A DNA stretch of 41,445 nt from Acidimicrobiales bacterium (lineage in GTDB: Bacteria; Actinomycetota; Acidimicrobiia; Acidimicrobiales; Aldehydirespiratoraceae), in NCBI GenBank assembly GCA_029263215.1, contig JAJCXY010000048.1, positions 1 to 41,445 on the forward strand. Reading direction: 5' to 3'. Below, piece after piece: positions 16,141 through 25,484 of the stretch (positions within the stretch are counted from its first letter, which is position 1; each line of letters begins with the position of its first letter). Both the position numbers and the translations under genes were made by a program. A model generated the notes under the pieces. The model was not told the origin of the DNA. It was given only the letters and a program-made list of their open reading frames with translations, and made no database searches.

Positions 16141-16968
16141 TCAGCCCACACCGATCATCGCTACACCGGCGACACAAGCGCCCACCCCGACGAGCTGCCA
16201 CCACCTCATCGGGTGTGAGTCGAAGAGAGCACTCAGCACCACGGTGACAGCGGGAAACATCGCCGACGTCACCGCGATCTCGCTGAGCGAGCCCCGCTGG
16301 GCCCCGAGCGCGAACGCCGCCACCCCGGATCCACCCAGCAATCCCGAGAGCAGCGCCAGCCGGCGCAGACCGGGCACCACGAGGCGGGGGATGGATCGGG
16401 CAGTGGCCACTGCGACGAGGATGAGACCTGCAACCAGCCTCTGAGCGAGGGCGGGCCAGACGCCGGACGCGGGATCGGTCTGTCCCAGGAACGTCAGGGC
16501 GATGCCAAACAAGGTGCCGGAAGCCACAGCCCACGCGATCCCCACCTTCAGCCGCTTGCCCACCTCCGGGGAGAAGGTGGTCAGAGCGATACCCACCACC
16601 GCCACCGCCACTCCCAAGGTCACCACCCGCGACAGGGCTCCGCCCGTCGACAGGTCGTAGACCACGGGCAACATCGCGCCCACCACCGCCACGACGGGCG
16701 ACACGACCGCGGCCGACGACACCGCCATCCCGTGGTAGAGGAACATCAGAGCGAACCCGACGGTGATCCCTGACGCGGCACCAAGCCCGAGAGCGCGACC
16801 GCTCACCTCGCTGGGAATGACGGCCACCCCCAATGCGGTGATGACGACGCCGGCCCCGAGGGCGGTGATAACGGTCGTGAGAGCCACCGATCGCCGAGTC
16901 ACGTATCCGCCGAAGAAGTCTCCGACACCGATGGCGATCGAATACCAGATCCCGAGGGCGAAGGTCAC
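16141..16968 (-). CDS. EamA-family (DMT) transporter
   Basis: The protein has 275 residues and about ten helices with two EamA repeats. Although the frame remains open for another 380 bases, that part is the antisense of the ureohydrolase gene. A GTG at 16968 gives MTFALGIWYSIAIGVGDFFG, a normal first helix. It is divergent from the ureohydrolase and shares about 60 bases of upstream DNA with it. The substrate is unknown, though export or uptake of an amine handled by the ureohydrolase is conceivable. Confidence 0.78.
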   Translation of the reverse strand: MTFALGIWYSIAIGVGDFFGGYVTRRSVALTTVITALGAGVVITALGVAVIPSEVSGRALGLGAASGITVGFALMFLYHGMAVSSAAVVSPVVAVVGAMLPVVYDLSTGGALSRVVTLGVAVAVVGIALTTFSPEVGKRLKVGIAWAVASGTLFGIALTFLGQTDPASGVWPALAQRLVAGLILVAVATARSIPRLVVPGLRRLALLSGLLGGSGVAAFALGAQRGSLSEIAVTSAMFPAVTVVLSALFDSHPMRWWQLVGVGACVAGVAMIGVG

Positions 16969-17029
16969 GGGCGGGAGTCTGCCAGTGAAGTCGTCGGAGA
17001 GTACATTCGCATCGACACCGAGGAGCGAG

Positions 17030-18028
17030 ATGGCTGACGAGCTCGAAGACCAACACCGGATGATGGACGGAACGTTCTGGTACGGCATCCCCACCCTTTT
17101 TCGGTGCGACCACGTCGCCGACCCGACCGCCGCCGACATTGCCCTCGTCGGCGTCCCCCACTCCACCGGAAACGGCACCACCCAACGCGACCAGCACCTC
17201 GGTCCCCGGGCGGTGAGAAACATCTCGGCTCTGGGCCGCCGGGTGCACAACGACTTCGGTATCGACCCTTGGGGAAGGTGCCGGGTGAACGACCTCGGCG
17301 ACGTGCCCCTTTCTGAAGGCAACAACAACGAGCGGTCGATCGAGATGATCACCGACTTCTACCGATCGATCGACGCGGCAGGCTGCCGCCCGGTCTCGAT
17401 CGGTGGCGACCACTCGATCACCGGAGGCATCCTCCAGGCCATCGGCGGCGCCGGTTCCACCCTCACGGGAGGGGAGAAGGCATGCCTGTTGCACTTCGAC
17501 GCCCACACCGACGCCTACCACAACATCCCTCACTTCTTCGGTGCGGTGAAGTCGGCCGCCCACTGGGCGAGCTATCTGGTGCGCGACGGACATGTCGACG
17601 CCGAGCACAGCGTCCAGGTCGGAATTCGGGGCAACACCCGCAGCCTCGACTGGCTGGAGCCGTCGTATTCGCTCGGCTACGAGGTGATCCGGAAAGCCGA
17701 CTACGACCAGATGGGCGCCCAGCAGGTGATCGAAACCATCAATGAACGGATAGGCGACCGGCCCCTCTACATCACCTTCGATCTCGACTGTCTGGATCCC
17801 ACCGTGGCTCCAGGTGTCTCCAACATCGAGGCCGGTATCGAGGGGTTCGGCATGGATCAGGCGATCGAGTTGCTCCGATCGGTTCGGGGCAAGAACATCA
17901 TCGGTGGCGACGTGGTGTGCCTCATGCCCACCATCGACACTCCCAACCAGATCACTTCATACCGGGCCACGGCGGTGATGTTCGAGATCATCAGCCTCAT
18001 CGCCGACCGTCATCACCCTGCGTCATGA
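17030..18028 (+). CDS. Ureohydrolase (agmatinase/arginase family)
   Basis: The protein has 332 residues. All six metal ligands of the di-manganese (or nickel) site are visible: H128 in GGDHSITGG, D157, H159 and D161 in HFDAHTDAY, and D251 and D253 in FDLDCLDP. The enzyme hydrolyses a guanidino group, releasing urea. The N-terminal segment (GIPTLFRC followed by VGVPHSTGNGTTQRDQHLGPRAVR) is closer to agmatinase-type enzymes than to arginase. Agmatine, guanidinobutyrate or free guanidine are all possible substrates. GGAG-type ribosome binding bases precede the ATG. No other urea-cycle or polyamine gene is nearby. Confidence 0.87.
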   Translation: MADELEDQHRMMDGTFWYGIPTLFRCDHVADPTAADIALVGVPHSTGNGTTQRDQHLGPRAVRNISALGRRVHNDFGIDPWGRCRVNDLGDVPLSEGNNNERSIEMITDFYRSIDAAGCRPVSIGGDHSITGGILQAIGGAGSTLTGGEKACLLHFDAHTDAYHNIPHFFGAVKSAAHWASYLVRDGHVDAEHSVQVGIRGNTRSLDWLEPSYSLGYEVIRKADYDQMGAQQVIETINERIGDRPLYITFDLDCLDPTVAPGVSNIEAGIEGFGMDQAIELLRSVRGKNIIGGDVVCLMPTIDTPNQITSYRATAVMFEIISLIADRHHPAS

Positions 18029-18041
18029 ATCCGGCGCGTTT

Positions 18042-19295
18042 CTAGAAGATCCTGAGTTCGGTTGTCTCCAGTCCCGGGATCTTCAGTAGGTCGAGCGCGA
18101 TCGCCCCGCTCCGACCATCGGTGAACTCGATCCAGATACGCCCCCACCCCGAGTCGACGGTGGCGAGGTAGGACGAATCCGGTGCCCACACCGCGGTGGC
18201 GCGGCCGGGACGAGCCTCGAACCCCACGATCGTGTGGGTATCTGTGTCGTAGAACACCGGGGTGTCGTCGCCGGAGTCGGCGATGAACACCCACCGGCCG
18301 TCGGGACTCAGGAGCAGATCGCCGCCCAGGTCGACGAGTTCGGGGTCGAGGATTCGTTCCTCCCCGGTGACCTGGTCGACCACCACATCGACCGACACCC
18401 CGTCGACACGACGCCGTTCGAGATGGTGCTCACTCACCGCAGAACGCATTCTCGAGGGCGTGAGTTGGGCTCGGGCATCGCCGCTCACCTCGTAGGTGCC
18501 GCCGCTCTGGGGAGTCACGAACACGCCCACGCCGGGGATCGCCGCCAGTCTCGAGGAGTCCGGTACCGGAGTGAGCACGGGCGGAGCTCCCAGCACGAAC
18601 GGGCCCACCGATCGCGCCCCCCGGTCGTCGACCACCACAGTAGTGAGGCCCCCGGCCAGATCGGCTATCACCGTGGCATCGTCGACGATGCGCCAGGCCG
18701 TGGTGAGATCGTCGCCATCGAGGCCCAGCATCCCGTCGTCGTCGTGGAGAAGGGCGAGACCGTCGGTGGTCGTGGCCCTCGCTTCGCGGGTGATGGATCG
18801 AATCTCACCAGACCTGGTATCGATCACGATCGGGTGTCCGTCAGCACCGATGTAGGCGAACCGAAATCCGCCTTCGAGCCCGCCGACACTGCTGAAGCGA
18901 ACGAAGAGATCCACACCCTGATCCGACACTCTCGTCTCCAAATAGCCGCGATTGAGATCGAGTTCACTGACGGAGGCCAGAGCAGCGGCCACGTCGACCG
19001 CTGTCACCTCGTTTGCCGTGGCCGGTTGGGCCCCATCCCCGACGTCGGCCGATACGACCGTTGCGAGCGGTGGAGACGTCGGCGCTCCGGCCTCCCCGTC
19101 GTCGCCCCCGGTGATCCACGGGACCGAAAGGACGAGTGCGACGATCCCCGCGCTCAGCAACACGAGCGCGGGCCCGAAACGCCGCACCCGACCACCGCCG
19201 CGGGGCTCGGAGGGCGCGCCCGCGGGACCCGTCGGAGGCTCTTCCAGCCACTCCAGTTCGTAGGTATCGACCTTGCTCTCGAGCACCCTGCCCAT
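18042..19295 (-). CDS. Membrane-anchored protein with propeller-like exported domain
   Basis: The protein has 417 residues. A cytoplasmic N-terminus of about 40 residues, rich in Gly, Pro and Arg, precedes one membrane helix at about 41-61. The large C-terminal part is outside the membrane and contains repeated beta-strand units, for example LLLSPDGRWVFIADSG and AVWAPDSSYLATVDSG, which resemble WD40/TolB-like propeller blades. I do not recognise a named family. The ATG at 19295 is favoured over one 42 bases upstream because it gives the shorter acidic N-terminus (MGRVLESKVD). It is divergent from an SDR gene and converges with the ureohydrolase. Confidence 0.65.
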   Translation of the reverse strand: MGRVLESKVDTYELEWLEEPPTGPAGAPSEPRGGGRVRRFGPALVLLSAGIVALVLSVPWITGGDDGEAGAPTSPPLATVVSADVGDGAQPATANEVTAVDVAAALASVSELDLNRGYLETRVSDQGVDLFVRFSSVGGLEGGFRFAYIGADGHPIVIDTRSGEIRSITREARATTTDGLALLHDDDGMLGLDGDDLTTAWRIVDDATVIADLAGGLTTVVVDDRGARSVGPFVLGAPPVLTPVPDSSRLAAIPGVGVFVTPQSGGTYEVSGDARAQLTPSRMRSAVSEHHLERRRVDGVSVDVVVDQVTGEERILDPELVDLGGDLLLSPDGRWVFIADSGDDTPVFYDTDTHTIVGFEARPGRATAVWAPDSSYLATVDSGWGRIWIEFTDGRSGAIALDLLKIPGLETTELRIF

Positions 19296-19378
19296 GTCAC
19301 AACTCTCCCACGCCCGTCCACGACACGCACCCGGCACGGATCACAGCTCGTCTCGTGCCGGGACCCTACGATTTCGCC

Positions 19379-20179
19379 ATGAATCAGTACGACACCTCGC
19401 TGGAGGGCCGCCGAGCGCTCGTCACCGGTGGCGGGAGCGGGATCGGCGCAGCCATCACGACCATCCTTCGCCAGGCCGGAGCCGAAGTTCGGGTTTGTGA
19501 TCTCGACCCCGCCACCACACCCGACTATCGCTGCGACGTGAGCGACGACGAGGCCGTCGCGTCGATGTTCCGGTCGCTCGACACCGACCTCGGTGGCCTC
19601 GACGTCTGCGTGAACAATGTGGGTATCGCCGGGCCCACCGGCCCGGTCGAAGACATGGATCCCCAGCAGTTCGACCGCTGCCTCCAGATCAATGTGGGAA
19701 GCACCTTTCGAATCGTGCGCCACGCAGTGCCGAGGTTTCGAGCCGCAGGCCAGGGATCGATCGTCAACATCTCCTCCACCGCCGGTCATCTCGGCTACCC
19801 CCTGCGCTCCCCCTACGCCGCGTCCAAGTGGGCGATCGAAGGGCTCACCGCCACCTGGGCCATGGAACTCGGCCGCTTCGACATTCGAGCCAACTGCATC
19901 GCTCCCGGCACGGTGAGCGGCCCCCGCATGCAGGGGGTGATCGACCGCGAAGCGGAGTCGATGGGGGTCGAGCCCGCCGCGGTGAAAGCCGGCTACGAGG
20001 ACCAGGTGTCGATGCGGTCCTTCGTGGATGCATCCGACATCGCCGCCACGGCAGCCTTCCTGTGCAGCGACGCAGCCCGTTTCATAAACGGTCAGGTGAT
20101 CAGCGTCGACGGCAACACCGAGACCCTGCGCACCAACTGGTCAGACGATCGGCGCTCGAGTCACGGCATCGAGTTCTGA
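19379..20179 (+). CDS. Short-chain dehydrogenase/reductase (SDR)
   Basis: The protein has 266 residues. It shows the classical SDR elements: the cofactor motif TGGGSGIG at about 16-23, NNVGIAG, the active-site serine in NISSTAG and the YAASK catalytic Tyr-Lys pair. An Asp in VCDLDPA after the second strand suggests NAD(H) rather than NADP(H). The C-terminal segment FINGQVISVDGNTE is typical of FabG-like SDRs. The substrate cannot be assigned. It stands alone between a divergent membrane protein and the convergent MoaD-like gene. Confidence 0.88.
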   Translation: MNQYDTSLEGRRALVTGGGSGIGAAITTILRQAGAEVRVCDLDPATTPDYRCDVSDDEAVASMFRSLDTDLGGLDVCVNNVGIAGPTGPVEDMDPQQFDRCLQINVGSTFRIVRHAVPRFRAAGQGSIVNISSTAGHLGYPLRSPYAASKWAIEGLTATWAMELGRFDIRANCIAPGTVSGPRMQGVIDREAESMGVEPAAVKAGYEDQVSMRSFVDASDIAATAAFLCSDAARFINGQVISVDGNTETLRTNWSDDRRSSHGIEF

Positions 20180-20189
20180 ACCGCGACGA

Positions 20190-20435
20190 TCAGCCTCCCG
20201 CCAGGGGTGCCACAAAATAGATGTCGGTATCCGGCGCCACCGCCACAAACTCCGGCTCGGCATGGATCTCGCCATTGATCCCCGCCGACGAGCCCTCGGT
20301 GAGCGCCTCACCGAGGCCCGGGTAGCGGCGCTCCAGCTCTGCGATCACCGCGCCGACCGTCGCTCCATCCACCTCGATGACCGCCTCGCCATCGGTGAAC
20401 CGACGATGATCGGTCATGAGGTGAACGACAGGCAC
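20190..20435 (-). CDS. MoaD/ThiS-family sulfur carrier protein
   Basis: The protein has 81 residues and a ubiquitin-like beta-grasp pattern. It ends in VAPLAGG; the C-terminal Gly-Gly is the thiocarboxylate-forming tail of MoaD. The segment RRFTDGEAVIEVDGATVGAV is typical of MoaD proteins of Actinobacteria. A GTG start at 20435 is used here; an ATG 18 bases later is possible. MoaD donates sulfur for the dithiolene of molybdopterin. It lies 30 bases after a molybdenum hydroxylase large-subunit gene in the same direction, so it probably supplies the cofactor of that enzyme. Confidence 0.85.
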   Translation of the reverse strand: MPVVHLMTDHRRFTDGEAVIEVDGATVGAVIAELERRYPGLGEALTEGSSAGINGEIHAEPEFVAVAPDTDIYFVAPLAGG

Positions 20436-20439
20436 AACA

Positions 20440-20481
20440 ATCAGCGCTCGTTGAGCCGTCTCACATCAGCGCTCGTTGAGC
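20440..20481. repeat. 17-bp direct repeat at the 3' end of the hydroxylase gene
   Basis: ATCAGCGCTCGTTGAGC occurs at 20440-20456 and again at 20465-20481. The second copy covers the last codons and stop (LNER, stop) of the large subunit gene; the first repeats them just beyond the stop. It looks like a small tandem duplication. Confidence 0.85.
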
Positions 20482-22688
20482 GCTGTGAGCACGTGGGGCG
20501 GCGACATCGGCAAGGCCGTCATCCGAATCCCCGCCGCACGACTGATTGCGTTGGCAATCGTCGCCATCGGCGGAACGATCCCGGTCTCCCCCACCCCTCG
20601 CACACCGTAGGGATGGCTGGGATTCGGCACCTCCACGATGATCGTTTCGATCATGGGGAGATCCGAAGCCACCGGAATCCGGTAATCGAGGAAGCTGGCA
20701 TTGTCGAGGCTCCCGTCGTCGTTGAGGACGTATTCCTCGTTGAGGGCCCAACCGATCCCCTGCACCGATCCACCCTGCAACTGGCCCTCCACATAACTCG
20801 GGTGGATGGCCGTGCCGGCATCTTGGGCTGCGGTGTAGCGCAGCACCTTGGTGTGGCCGGTTTCCTCATCTACCGCCAGATCACCGCAGTGCACGGCGAA
20901 CGAGGGCCCTGCGCCGGCCGCGTTGAGAGAGGCACTCGCCGTGAGCGGGCCGCCGGTCCTCTTGGATTGAGCCGCTATCGAGGCCAACGGCACCGGGTCG
21001 TGGCCTTCGGCCACCGCCGCGCCGTCTGCCCAGATGACCTCACCTACGTCCACACTGAGGGTCGTTGCCGCCCGTGAGCGCATGTCGTCGATCAGGTCGC
21101 GGCAGGCCTGCACCACGGCCATGCCCGTTGCGAACGTGGTGCGGCTGCCTTCGGTGGTGTCGGTGAACCCGACCGACTCGGTGTCGGCCACCAGCGGGGT
21201 GATGCTGTTGACGTCGAGTCCGAGCTCCTCGGCTGCCATCAGAGCCATCGATGCTCTGCTGCCGCCGATGTCGGGGCTGCCGGTGATGACCGTGGCGGTG
21301 CCGTCTTCGTTGACGTGCACCGTGGCACTCGACTGCTCGCCGATGTTGAACCAGAACCCCGCGGCGATGCCGCGAGCCGCCCCATCGGGGACGGGTGACT
21401 GGTAGTGCTCCGATTCGCGAACCGCTTCGAGGCACTCCACGAACCCGATTCGGGGATGAGGCATGCCCATCGCAGTGACGTCGCCCTCTACCGCGGCGTT
21501 CTTCAGTCTCAGCTCGATCGGATCGATGTCGAGTTTCTGGGCGATCTCGTCGACCACCGATTCGATCGCGAAGGCGGCGTGGGGAGCCGAGGGCGAGCGG
21601 TAGGCCGCCGACTTCGGGAGATTGCTGAGGACGCTGTAGGCCTCGAGTTTCAGGTTGGGGAACTTGTAGGACGCCACCGACATGGCCCCCACCAATCCGG
21701 CCACGTTGCCGAACGCGCCGACGTTGTAGGCCATCCATGCTTCGAGAGCGGTGAGCTCACCGTCGTTGGTGGCGCCCACCTTCACCCGGACTTTCGACGC
21801 GGGGGCGGGGCCGGTGGCCCTGAACACCTCGTCGCGGGTCATCACGATCTTCACCGGACGCCCGGCCATCTCCGAGAGACGAGCGGCGACCGGCTCGATG
21901 TAGATGGTGGTCTTGCCCCCGAAGCCGCCGCCGATCTCGGCCGGCGTCACCTTGACACGAGATACGTCCCATCCCAGCACCGCCGCAGTCGACGAGCGCA
22001 CCCTGAAGTGCCCCTGTGACGAACACCAGACGCTGGCGCGGCCATCGGCGCCGGTGTCGACGACACAGGCGTGGGGCTCGATGTAGCCCTGGTGCACCGC
22101 TGCCGTGGTGAACTCCCGCTCGACCACGAGATCGGCCGCCGCGAACGCGTCGTCGACCTCGCCCCGTTCGAGGTTGGTGATGGTGGAAAGGTTGGACGGC
22201 TCATCGGCCTTGACGAACTTGGTGAAGTTGGTTTCATTGACCAGGGGCGCACCGTCGGCCATTGCATCGTCGATGGTGAAGACGGCCGGGAGTTCTTCGT
22301 ATTCCACGACGATCGCCGCAGCTGCGTCTGCGGCCAACTCTCTGCTGGTGGCCGCCACCGCCGCCACGGCATGGCCGTGGTAGTAGACGGTGTCGCGCGC
22401 CATGACGTTGACCGATACGTCGTATTCGGGATCGGCGGCTCCGAGATCGGGGAAATCGGCACCGGTGACCACCGCTTTCACTCCCGGCATCGCTTCGGCC
22501 GCGGCGGTGTTGATCGACACGATGCGGGCGTGGGCGTGGGGGGAGCGCACGTATACCGCACGCAGCTGGCCGGGAAGATCGAGATCGGCCGCGAACCGGG
22601 CCTTACCGGTGACCTTGTCGTAGCCATCGTGACGGATGGGTCGGGTGCCCACCCACGTGTAGGTCGGGGGGTTTTCGGTAGCGGTCAC
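20466..22688 (-). CDS. Molybdenum hydroxylase large (molybdopterin) subunit
   Basis: The protein has 740 residues. It begins with a GTG that overlaps the small-subunit stop as GTGA; the longer open frame upstream is antisense noise over the small-subunit gene. The hammerhead domain (IRHDGYDKVTGKARFAAD), GGGFGGK, and the C-terminal catalytic region GVRGVGETGIVPPM are all present. The active-site loop is AYRSPSAPHAAFAIE, again not the form I CO dehydrogenase loop. The enzyme hydroxylates an unknown carbon centre using water. It shares overall architecture with the protein at 6782-9073 but the sequences differ clearly, so the two loci are not a recent duplication. Confidence 0.92.
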   Translation of the reverse strand: MTATENPPTYTWVGTRPIRHDGYDKVTGKARFAADLDLPGQLRAVYVRSPHAHARIVSINTAAAEAMPGVKAVVTGADFPDLGAADPEYDVSVNVMARDTVYYHGHAVAAVAATSRELAADAAAAIVVEYEELPAVFTIDDAMADGAPLVNETNFTKFVKADEPSNLSTITNLERGEVDDAFAAADLVVEREFTTAAVHQGYIEPHACVVDTGADGRASVWCSSQGHFRVRSSTAAVLGWDVSRVKVTPAEIGGGFGGKTTIYIEPVAARLSEMAGRPVKIVMTRDEVFRATGPAPASKVRVKVGATNDGELTALEAWMAYNVGAFGNVAGLVGAMSVASYKFPNLKLEAYSVLSNLPKSAAYRSPSAPHAAFAIESVVDEIAQKLDIDPIELRLKNAAVEGDVTAMGMPHPRIGFVECLEAVRESEHYQSPVPDGAARGIAAGFWFNIGEQSSATVHVNEDGTATVITGSPDIGGSRASMALMAAEELGLDVNSITPLVADTESVGFTDTTEGSRTTFATGMAVVQACRDLIDDMRSRAATTLSVDVGEVIWADGAAVAEGHDPVPLASIAAQSKRTGGPLTASASLNAAGAGPSFAVHCGDLAVDEETGHTKVLRYTAAQDAGTAIHPSYVEGQLQGGSVQGIGWALNEEYVLNDDGSLDNASFLDYRIPVASDLPMIETIIVEVPNPSHPYGVRGVGETGIVPPMATIANAISRAAGIRMTALPMSPPHVLTALNER

Positions 22689-23167
22689 TTGGCGACCTCC
22701 CTCAGCTGGACGGCGGCTTCCTGAACGGAGCGGATGATCTTGTCGTAGCCCGTGCACCGGCAGAGATTGCCGGCCAGTGCGTAGCGGATCTCGGTTTCGG
22801 TCGGGTCGGGGTTGGTGTCGAGCAGGGCCTTCGCGGCCACGAGGAAACCGGGGGTGCATATGCCGCACTGGAGGGCTGCACCTTCGAGGAAGGTCTGCTG
22901 GAGCGGGTGGAGGTGGTCGCCGTCGGCGATGCCTTCCACGGTGACTATCTCTGCGCCTTCGGCCTCGGGGGCGAGCACCAGACACGAGCAGTTGAGCTTG
23001 CCGTCGATCAGGATCGAGCAGGCGCCGCAGTCGCCGGTACCGCACCCCTCCTTGCTTCCGGTGAGGCCGAGTTCGTCTCTCAGCGCGTCCAACAGCGATA
23101 TGCCGTCGGCCGCGAGGAAGTCGACGTCGTCGCCGTTGACCGTGCAGTTGACATGGGTGCGGTTCAT
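22685..23167 (-). CDS. Molybdenum hydroxylase small subunit, 2x[2Fe-2S]
   Basis: The protein has 160 residues. The first cluster is bound by C42, C47, C50 and C62 in the canonical GCGTGDCGAC context, the second by C101, C104, C136 and C138 (QCGICTPG and NLCRCTGY). Unlike the small subunit at 5422-5889 it has no extra cysteine inside the first loop. Its ATG overlaps the stop of the FAD subunit by one base, and its stop overlaps the GTG of the large subunit. Subunit order in this operon is M-S-L. Confidence 0.94.
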   Translation of the reverse strand: MNRTHVNCTVNGDDVDFLAADGISLLDALRDELGLTGSKEGCGTGDCGACSILIDGKLNCSCLVLAPEAEGAEIVTVEGIADGDHLHPLQQTFLEGAALQCGICTPGFLVAAKALLDTNPDPTETEIRYALAGNLCRCTGYDKIIRSVQEAAVQLREVAK

Positions 23168-24027
23168 CAGGCGGTTCCGTTCTGGGCTCGGTCGGCGGCG
23201 ATCAGGAGGCAGCGTTTGGTGAGCACTCCGGCCACCTGGCGGCGGTATTCAATGGTGCCGCGCTTGTCGTTGATCGGGTTGCAAGCAGCCGACGCCGCCT
23301 CGGCCGCCTCGGCGAGGGTTGCTTCGTCGAGGGTGTTGCCCACCAGGGCAGCTTCGGCCTCGCCAACCCGGATCGCTGTAGGAGCCACTGCTCCCAGCAC
23401 GATCTTGGCGGCGGCGACGGTGGGGCCATCCATCGTGAGCCGAACTCCGGCACCGACGACAGCGATGTCCATTTCCGTGCGGGGGATGATCCTCAGGTAG
23501 GCGTCGGAGGTACCGGCAGCCATGTCGGCGAGAGTGAACTCGATGATGAACTCCCCATCGCCGAGAGACGTCTGGCCCGGACCGGTGATGATCTCGTCGA
23601 CCGCCGCGGTGCGGGTGCCTCCGGCCGAGGCGATGACCACCTGGGCATCATTGGCCACCAGGGCCGGCACGGAATCGGCCGCCGGCGACGCGTTGGCGAC
23701 ATTGCCGCCCCAGCTGGAGCGGTTCTGGATCTGGTCGGAGCCGATCAACCCGCTGGCTTCGGACAACCCGGGGAACATGGTGGCAAACTCCGGGTTGGCG
23801 GTGAGGGCCGCCGTGGGAGTCGCGGCGCCTATCGCCCACCCTCCGTCGCGGTGAGACACCGAGGTGAGACGGTCGATTCGCTTGAGGTCGACCATCACCG
23901 ATGGTTGGGGTCGACCGGCTCGGATCTGGGGGATCAGGTCGGTGGCCCCGGCGAAAACCCGAGAGCCCGGGTTGTCGACCAACAACGACCGTGCCTCATC
24001 CACGCTGGTGGGTGCGACGTATCTCAT
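23167..24027 (-). CDS. Molybdenum hydroxylase FAD subunit
   Basis: The protein has 286 residues. FAD motifs are RVFAGATDLIPQIR near residue 18 and SSWGGNVANASPAADS near residue 104. Position two of the first motif is Ala where the other locus has Gly (AGGTDL), a known variant. The ATG at 24027 forms an ATGA overlap with the stop of the MFS gene upstream, placing transporter and enzyme in one operon. Confidence 0.91.
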   Translation of the reverse strand: MRYVAPTSVDEARSLLVDNPGSRVFAGATDLIPQIRAGRPQPSVMVDLKRIDRLTSVSHRDGGWAIGAATPTAALTANPEFATMFPGLSEASGLIGSDQIQNRSSWGGNVANASPAADSVPALVANDAQVVIASAGGTRTAAVDEIITGPGQTSLGDGEFIIEFTLADMAAGTSDAYLRIIPRTEMDIAVVGAGVRLTMDGPTVAAAKIVLGAVAPTAIRVGEAEAALVGNTLDEATLAEAAEAASAACNPINDKRGTIEYRRQVAGVLTKRCLLIAADRAQNGTA

Positions 24028-25436
24028 CGAGAATCCTTCTGTATTTCGGCTAAGGGGTTACGGCTGGGAAAGAAGAGCGCGACAGAGCATGCCATGGCGA
24101 GGTAGCACGCGGTGCCGACAAGCCAGAGCTTGTCGTATGCGTCGAGTGTCGCCGACGCGGTGGCGGGTCGGCCAACCACCGCGATTCCGATCGCGATGGA
24201 GATTGCAACCGCCAGCTGGAAGATGGTGGTGCGCCCTGCCCCCGCCATGGCGTAGCGGGTGGGTGGCACATCGCGCATCGCGCCACCGGCCAGTTGAGAG
24301 AAGCCGGTGCCGGCGGCGACTCCGATGAACATGCTCGGCAAGAAGAGGTCGGACCAGAAGTGGGGCTCGGCCCCGATCTGGCGGGAGAGGAGGATCATGC
24401 CGATAGCCCCCGACACGCCACTGACGATGAGCAGTGGGCGATTGCCTATGCGATCGGCGAGGCGTCCCGCTTGAGGCGAGATCAGGAACGACAGGAAGGG
24501 TCCGGGAGCAATGGCGAACCCGGTCTTGAGCACCGACCATCCCCAGAGTCCCTGGATCAGGGTGGGCAGGGTGACAAGCCACGAGAAGAAAGCGATGACG
24601 AAGAACACGGCTGCGATGTTGGCCACCGTGAAGGTCCTCAACTTGAACAGTTGGAGGTCGAACAGGGGCTCCGGGTGGCGCTGAGATCTGCGCACGAAGG
24701 CCGCCACCAACAAGACTCCGAGAACGAAAACACCGATCGTGGAGCCCGCCGTCCAACCCCACGACTCGCCCTGCACCACTCCGAGGATCATGGCTCCTAC
24801 GCCGAGCGATGCCAGAGGCACGCTTACCAGATCGGCCCCGCTTCCGCTCGACGACGGTGGTCCCTCAGCCATCCATCTAGGCGCAACGATCAGGGCCATT
24901 ACTACGATCGGGACATTGATGAGAAAGACGGCACGCCAGCCGAAGCCGTCGACCAGCAGCGCTCCGAAGGTCGGACCGGTGGCCGCGGCCAGGGCTCCGG
25001 TGGCGCCCCAGATTCCCAGCGCGAGTTGATGGCGGGCGGGGGGAACAGAGATGAGGACGAGGGCCAGGCCGGCCGGATACTGCAGGGCTCCACCCGTCGA
25101 CTGGATGACGCGTGCGCCGATCAGCAACTCGGGGCTCTGGGCGAGTCCCGACAGCAGAGACCCGAAGCCGAAGATGGCGATGCCGGCCATGAACGAGCGG
25201 CGTAGCCCGTAACGCTCGGCCATCCAGCCTCCGATCAGCAGCAGTGATGCCACGCCGATGCTGTAGCCGGTGATGATCCACGACAGGGTTGATTCGGAGG
25301 CGTCGGGGAACCGTTCACGGATTTCGGGGAAGGCGAGGGCGATGATCGTGATCTCGATGCTCACCATGAAGACCACGACCGACGCGATCACGACGGTCTG
25401 CCAGCCTTGCCGGCCGACCGGGGGAAGATCGGTCAT
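24024..25436 (-). CDS. MFS transporter, DHA2 (14-helix) type
   Basis: The protein has 470 residues and about fourteen helices. It shows DHA2 features: DxxIV-like helix 1 region (VFMVSIEITIIALAFPEI), the loop GGWMAERYGLRRSFMAG, and the motif-C-like GPTFGALLVDGFGWRAVFLINVP. Members are mostly proton-coupled exporters. The gene is first in the operon with the molybdenum hydroxylase and overlaps the FAD subunit gene, so it may move the hydroxylase's substrate or product; that is inference. It is divergent from an acyl-CoA dehydrogenase. Confidence 0.87.
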   Translation of the reverse strand: MTDLPPVGRQGWQTVVIASVVVFMVSIEITIIALAFPEIRERFPDASESTLSWIITGYSIGVASLLLIGGWMAERYGLRRSFMAGIAIFGFGSLLSGLAQSPELLIGARVIQSTGGALQYPAGLALVLISVPPARHQLALGIWGATGALAAATGPTFGALLVDGFGWRAVFLINVPIVVMALIVAPRWMAEGPPSSSGSGADLVSVPLASLGVGAMILGVVQGESWGWTAGSTIGVFVLGVLLVAAFVRRSQRHPEPLFDLQLFKLRTFTVANIAAVFFVIAFFSWLVTLPTLIQGLWGWSVLKTGFAIAPGPFLSFLISPQAGRLADRIGNRPLLIVSGVSGAIGMILLSRQIGAEPHFWSDLFLPSMFIGVAAGTGFSQLAGGAMRDVPPTRYAMAGAGRTTIFQLAVAISIAIGIAVVGRPATASATLDAYDKLWLVGTACYLAMACSVALFFPSRNPLAEIQKDSR

Positions 25437-25484
25437 CGTCGGACCCTAGGCCGTGGTCAGCGGTGAGGCCATATCATCGCCACC

